Shown: positions 34,593 through 36,630 of the stretch, in pieces
Layout: every line of letters begins with the position of its first letter
Position numbering within the stretch: position 1 is the first letter of the stretch
From: Flavobacteriaceae bacterium
Lineage (GTDB): Bacteria > Bacteroidota > Bacteroidia > Flavobacteriales > Flavobacteriaceae
Assembly: GCA_024644725.1 (NCBI GenBank)
Contig: JAHEHE010000019.1
Span: 1 to 36,630, forward strand
Direction: 5' to 3'
DNA length: 36,630 bases
Position numbers and translations under genes: made by a program
Notes under the pieces: generated by a model
Seen by the model: the letters and a program-made list of their open reading frames with translations, nothing else
The model's database searches: none
Told to the model about the DNA's origin: nothing

Positions 34593-35300
34593 CTATTTCC
34601 TATCTCCCAGGATACGCAACAGAAAGAGGAACAGGTTGATGAAATCGAGGTAAAGGGTCAGCGCACCCAGCACAGACATCTTTTCCATGTTCTCCTGATC
34701 CGAGAATCCCCTGCTTCCAATCTCTTTGAGTTTTTGAGTGTCATACGCGGTCAATCCGACAAAGATCGCCACACCCAGGTAGGTGATGATCCAATACATC
34801 ATCTCGCTCTTCAGAAAAAAGTTGACAATCGACGCGATAATGATGCCGATAAGTGCCATGAAGGCCATGTTGCCAATGCTGGTCAGGTCCTTTTTCGTGG
34901 TATAACCGTAAAAGCTCATGGCTGCAAAGGTACCTGCCGTGACAAAAAAAGTTGTTGAAATGGACGACGTGGTGTAGACCAAAAATATCACCGACATGGT
35001 CAGGCCATTCAGCACAGAATAAATAAGAAACGATGCAATTGCCGTCGTCTGGCTCATTTTGCGAATCGCGGCTGTCAGGTAAATGACCAGTCCGAGCTCC
35101 CCGAGTATCAGCCCGTAGAACAAGAGCTTTGAGCTGACAATGGCACTAATCATCTGAGGCGTCGTTGCCGTGATATAAGCGACGATTCCCGTTACAAAAA
35201 GAGCCAGCGCCATCCAGTTGTACACCTTTGTCATATAAAGAGCCTGGTAACTCTTGATACCAATTTGCTCCCTGGTTTTGGTTGAAATCTGATTGTCCAT
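34593..35300 (-). CDS. Bax inhibitor-1 / YccA family membrane protein
   Basis: 235 residues with seven membrane helices. The family signature is visible in VYNWMALALFVTGIVAYI near the N terminus, NGLTMSVIFLVYT, TAGTFAAMSFYGYTTKKDLTSIG and the C-terminal YLGVAIFVGLTAYDTQKLK, with SVLGALTLYLDFINLFLFLL near the end. Homologues act as Ca2+ leak channels or interact with membrane proteases, but the role here is unknown. A -7 element lies just upstream and meaB follows after 6 bases. Confidence 0.93.
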   Translation of the reverse strand: MDNQISTKTREQIGIKSYQALYMTKVYNWMALALFVTGIVAYITATTPQMISAIVSSKLLFYGLILGELGLVIYLTAAIRKMSQTTAIASFLIYSVLNGLTMSVIFLVYTTSSISTTFFVTAGTFAAMSFYGYTTKKDLTSIGNMAFMALIGIIIASIVNFFLKSEMMYWIITYLGVAIFVGLTAYDTQKLKEIGSRGFSDQENMEKMSVLGALTLYLDFINLFLFLLRILGDRK

Positions 35301-35322
35301 AAATATGTTCGTTTTTGAGCCT

Positions 35323-35330
35323 CAAAGATA
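35323..35330 (-). promoter_or_regulatory. -7 element upstream of the Bax inhibitor-1 gene
   Basis: TATCTTTG on the minus strand is an exact TAnnTTTG match ending 22 bases before the ATG at 35300. It would drive the Bax inhibitor-1 gene and meaB. A clear TTG at -33 was not found. Confidence 0.45.
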
Positions 35331-35380
35331 TTAAAATCGTCATTAGCTCCATTGACTTCTTTTTGCTAATTTGCAGAAAT

Positions 35381-36472
35381 ATGCACTTCAAATCCAGGCC
35401 ATTTTCAAAGATGAACCCTCTCTTCGCTCTAGTCATTAGCGGCCTGTTTCTTTCCGTTTTCGGATGGTCACAGAACCGGATACCACCTTTAACGCGCATT
35501 GATGCCGAACAGGCCGCGGCCAACTACAAACAATACTGTGCCCTTTGTCACGGAGAAGATAGGGAAGGCGACGCAGCAGACTATGCACCGTCACTAAAGT
35601 CAAAAAGCCTCATGTCGACCATGCCCCTGAACTTCCTGGCAAGCTCCATCGGATTCGGACGACCCGGAACCCCAATGGCTGCTTACCTCGACGAAATGGG
35701 CGGCCCTTTGAGCATGAGAGAAATCTTTACCCTGTCGGTATGGCTCAAGCAAATCGCCGGACATGAGCAGATCGAGCTGCCCCTGGAGCCCATCGAAGGG
35801 GATCTTGAAAACGGGCAGCGCCTCTTTCGGCAAAAATGCGCCCAATGCCATGGTAAAAAGGGAGAAGGTGTAGAAGGTCCCGCCTTGGCCAATCCGGCTT
35901 TCCTTGCCTTTGCTACCGATGCCTATATCCACTATGCCATCACAAACGGCAGGGAGGAAACCCAAATGAAAGGGTACAACAAACAGCTAACAGAAGAACA
36001 GAGAAATGATCTGACCCATTACATTCGAAGTCTCGCATCAGGTTGGAGCCCTGAACCCACAGAGCTGGCCCCCTACCCCGGTCCGGAGGATTACACGCTC
36101 AATCCCGATGGTGCCCATCCCGAATTCAACCTCAGGGAGGGCAGGTATGTGCCTATGAATCAGGTCCTGGAAGCGATCAACGGAAAGAAAAGGCTGGTCA
36201 TTCTCGACACGCGAACCACTTCAGAGTGGCACAATGCCCACATTCCGGGGGCCATACCCATCCCCTATTACATTTCGGAAGAGGAAGTCGACGAGGACCT
36301 GCCTAAAGACGGGACCTGGATCATTGCTTACTGTGCCTGTCCGCACGCGGCCTCGGACAAGATCATCAACATGCTCAGAAAGAAAGGGTACGAAAACACG
36401 GCGGTGATTGATGAAGGCTTCTTCAAATGGCTGGACGCCCAGTATCCTATAACGGCGGGGCAAATGCGCTGA
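35381..36472 (+). CDS. Exported di-heme cytochrome c with C-terminal rhodanese-like domain
   Basis: About 363 residues. The frame is open from a TTG at 35315, but the ATG at 35381 or the one at 35411 is the likely start. Both lead into the signal peptide MNPLFALVISGLFLSVFGWSQ. Two heme-attachment motifs follow, CALCH (C53-H57) and CAQCH (C153-H157), each in a cytochrome c domain. A rhodanese-like domain covers about 260-355, with VILDTRTTSEWHNAHIPGAIPIPYY and a loop YCACPHAAS whose C318 sits at the usual active-site position. The arrangement suggests periplasmic electron transfer coupled to sulfur handling, but the substrate is unknown. Rhodanese-like domains can also be inactive. It diverges from the Bax inhibitor-1 gene. 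Confidence 0.8.
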   Translation: MHFKSRPFSKMNPLFALVISGLFLSVFGWSQNRIPPLTRIDAEQAAANYKQYCALCHGEDREGDAADYAPSLKSKSLMSTMPLNFLASSIGFGRPGTPMAAYLDEMGGPLSMREIFTLSVWLKQIAGHEQIELPLEPIEGDLENGQRLFRQKCAQCHGKKGEGVEGPALANPAFLAFATDAYIHYAITNGREETQMKGYNKQLTEEQRNDLTHYIRSLASGWSPEPTELAPYPGPEDYTLNPDGAHPEFNLREGRYVPMNQVLEAINGKKRLVILDTRTTSEWHNAHIPGAIPIPYYISEEEVDEDLPKDGTWIIAYCACPHAASDKIINMLRKKGYENTAVIDEGFFKWLDAQYPITAGQMR

Positions 36473-36527
36473 AGAAATCACAGTTCACCCTATTGAGATC
36501 AACAACAGTATTTTCTAAAATAAATCG

Positions 36528-36535
36528 TATCTTTG
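36528..36535 (+). promoter_or_regulatory. -7 element upstream of apaG
   Basis: TATCTTTG is an exact TAnnTTTG match 27 bases before the apaG ATG. Between the two is a perfect 7-base inverted repeat, GGAAATA-ATCTGG-TATTTCC (36539-36558), that would form a hairpin at the very 5' end of the transcript. Confidence 0.5.
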
Positions 36536-36562
36536 CAGGGAAATAATCTGGTATTTCCAGCT

Positions 36563-36630
36563 ATGATTCAGCAAGTTACAAAAGGCATAAAAATTTCTAT
36601 CACGACGAATTATGAGGGCGATCGCTATCA
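36563..36630 (+). CDS. apaG: ApaG protein, N-terminal part only (cut by window end)
   Basis: The first 22 codons, beginning MIQQVTKGIKISITTNYEG, are seen before the window ends. This matches the N terminus of ApaG (DUF525), a small fibronectin type III-like protein of unclear role, associated in enterobacteria with cation efflux and diadenosine tetraphosphate metabolism. Identification rests on this short segment only. Confidence 0.75.
   Translation, partial: MIQQVTKGIKISITTNYEGDRY

Noticed and set aside
1-36630. Mobile elements, CRISPR arrays, toxin-antitoxin pairs or defence genes.
   Set aside because: No transposase, integrase, repeat-spacer pattern or defence-related domain was seen. 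Every sizeable gene belongs to a recognisable or conserved-looking cellular family.

Overview
The window looks like chromosome of an aerobic, probably marine member of the Bacteroidota, most likely Flavobacteriia. The signs are an arginine pathway that uses the acylated-ornithine carbamoyltransferase ArgF', a type IX secretion plug protein, a DUF4837 lipoprotein, weak Shine-Dalgarno sequences, and several exact copies of the Bacteroidota -7 promoter element TAnnTTTG. I see no insertion sequence, prophage, tRNA, rRNA or CRISPR array. Coding density is high.

Region 1 (about 1-9950, minus strand) is one long operon for arginine and proline synthesis, transcribed as GNAT - argG - argC - proC - argD - proA - proB - argF' - argB - argE, with the proline genes nested among the arginine genes. 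Its roughly 220-base leader carries a 31-codon ORF on the minus strand (9868 to 9773) that ends in four consecutive arginine codons, one proline codon and a stop. The leader RNA can fold in two mutually exclusive ways, one of which puts a stem directly against a run of seven U. This has the layout of a transcription attenuator sensing charged tRNA-Arg (and perhaps tRNA-Pro), and it is the most notable finding here.

Region 2 (about 10000-16460) holds a sigma-factor-like protein (minus), a plus-strand set of alpha/beta hydrolase, MltD-like lytic transglycosylase and DUF4837 lipoprotein, an ApbE flavin transferase (minus), and an OmpA-like lipoprotein (plus) followed by two strong terminators.

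Region 3 (16486-22330, minus) is a complete nqrABCDEF operon for the Na+-translocating NADH:quinone reductase. ApbE nearby is the expected enzyme for flavinylating NqrB and NqrC. The divergent gene at 22485 encodes a type IX secretion plug protein.

Region 4 (24042-34586) encodes methylmalonyl-CoA epimerase, a four-subunit biotin-dependent Na+-translocating decarboxylase (carboxyltransferase, gamma, biotin carrier, beta), an acyl-CoA:carboxylate CoA-transferase, both subunits of methylmalonyl-CoA mutase and, convergently, the mutase chaperone MeaB. Together these can interconvert succinyl-CoA and propionyl-CoA and couple decarboxylation to Na+ export. With Na+-NQR beside it, the region looks like a sodium-energetics neighbourhood. 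Repeats and a palindrome at the promoter suggest specific regulation.

The right end holds a Bax inhibitor-1 family membrane protein co-directional with meaB, an unusual di-heme cytochrome c fused to a rhodanese-like domain, and the first 22 codons of apaG, cut by the window edge.

All assignments rest on reading the translated sequences and motifs by eye. No database search or folding calculation was run.
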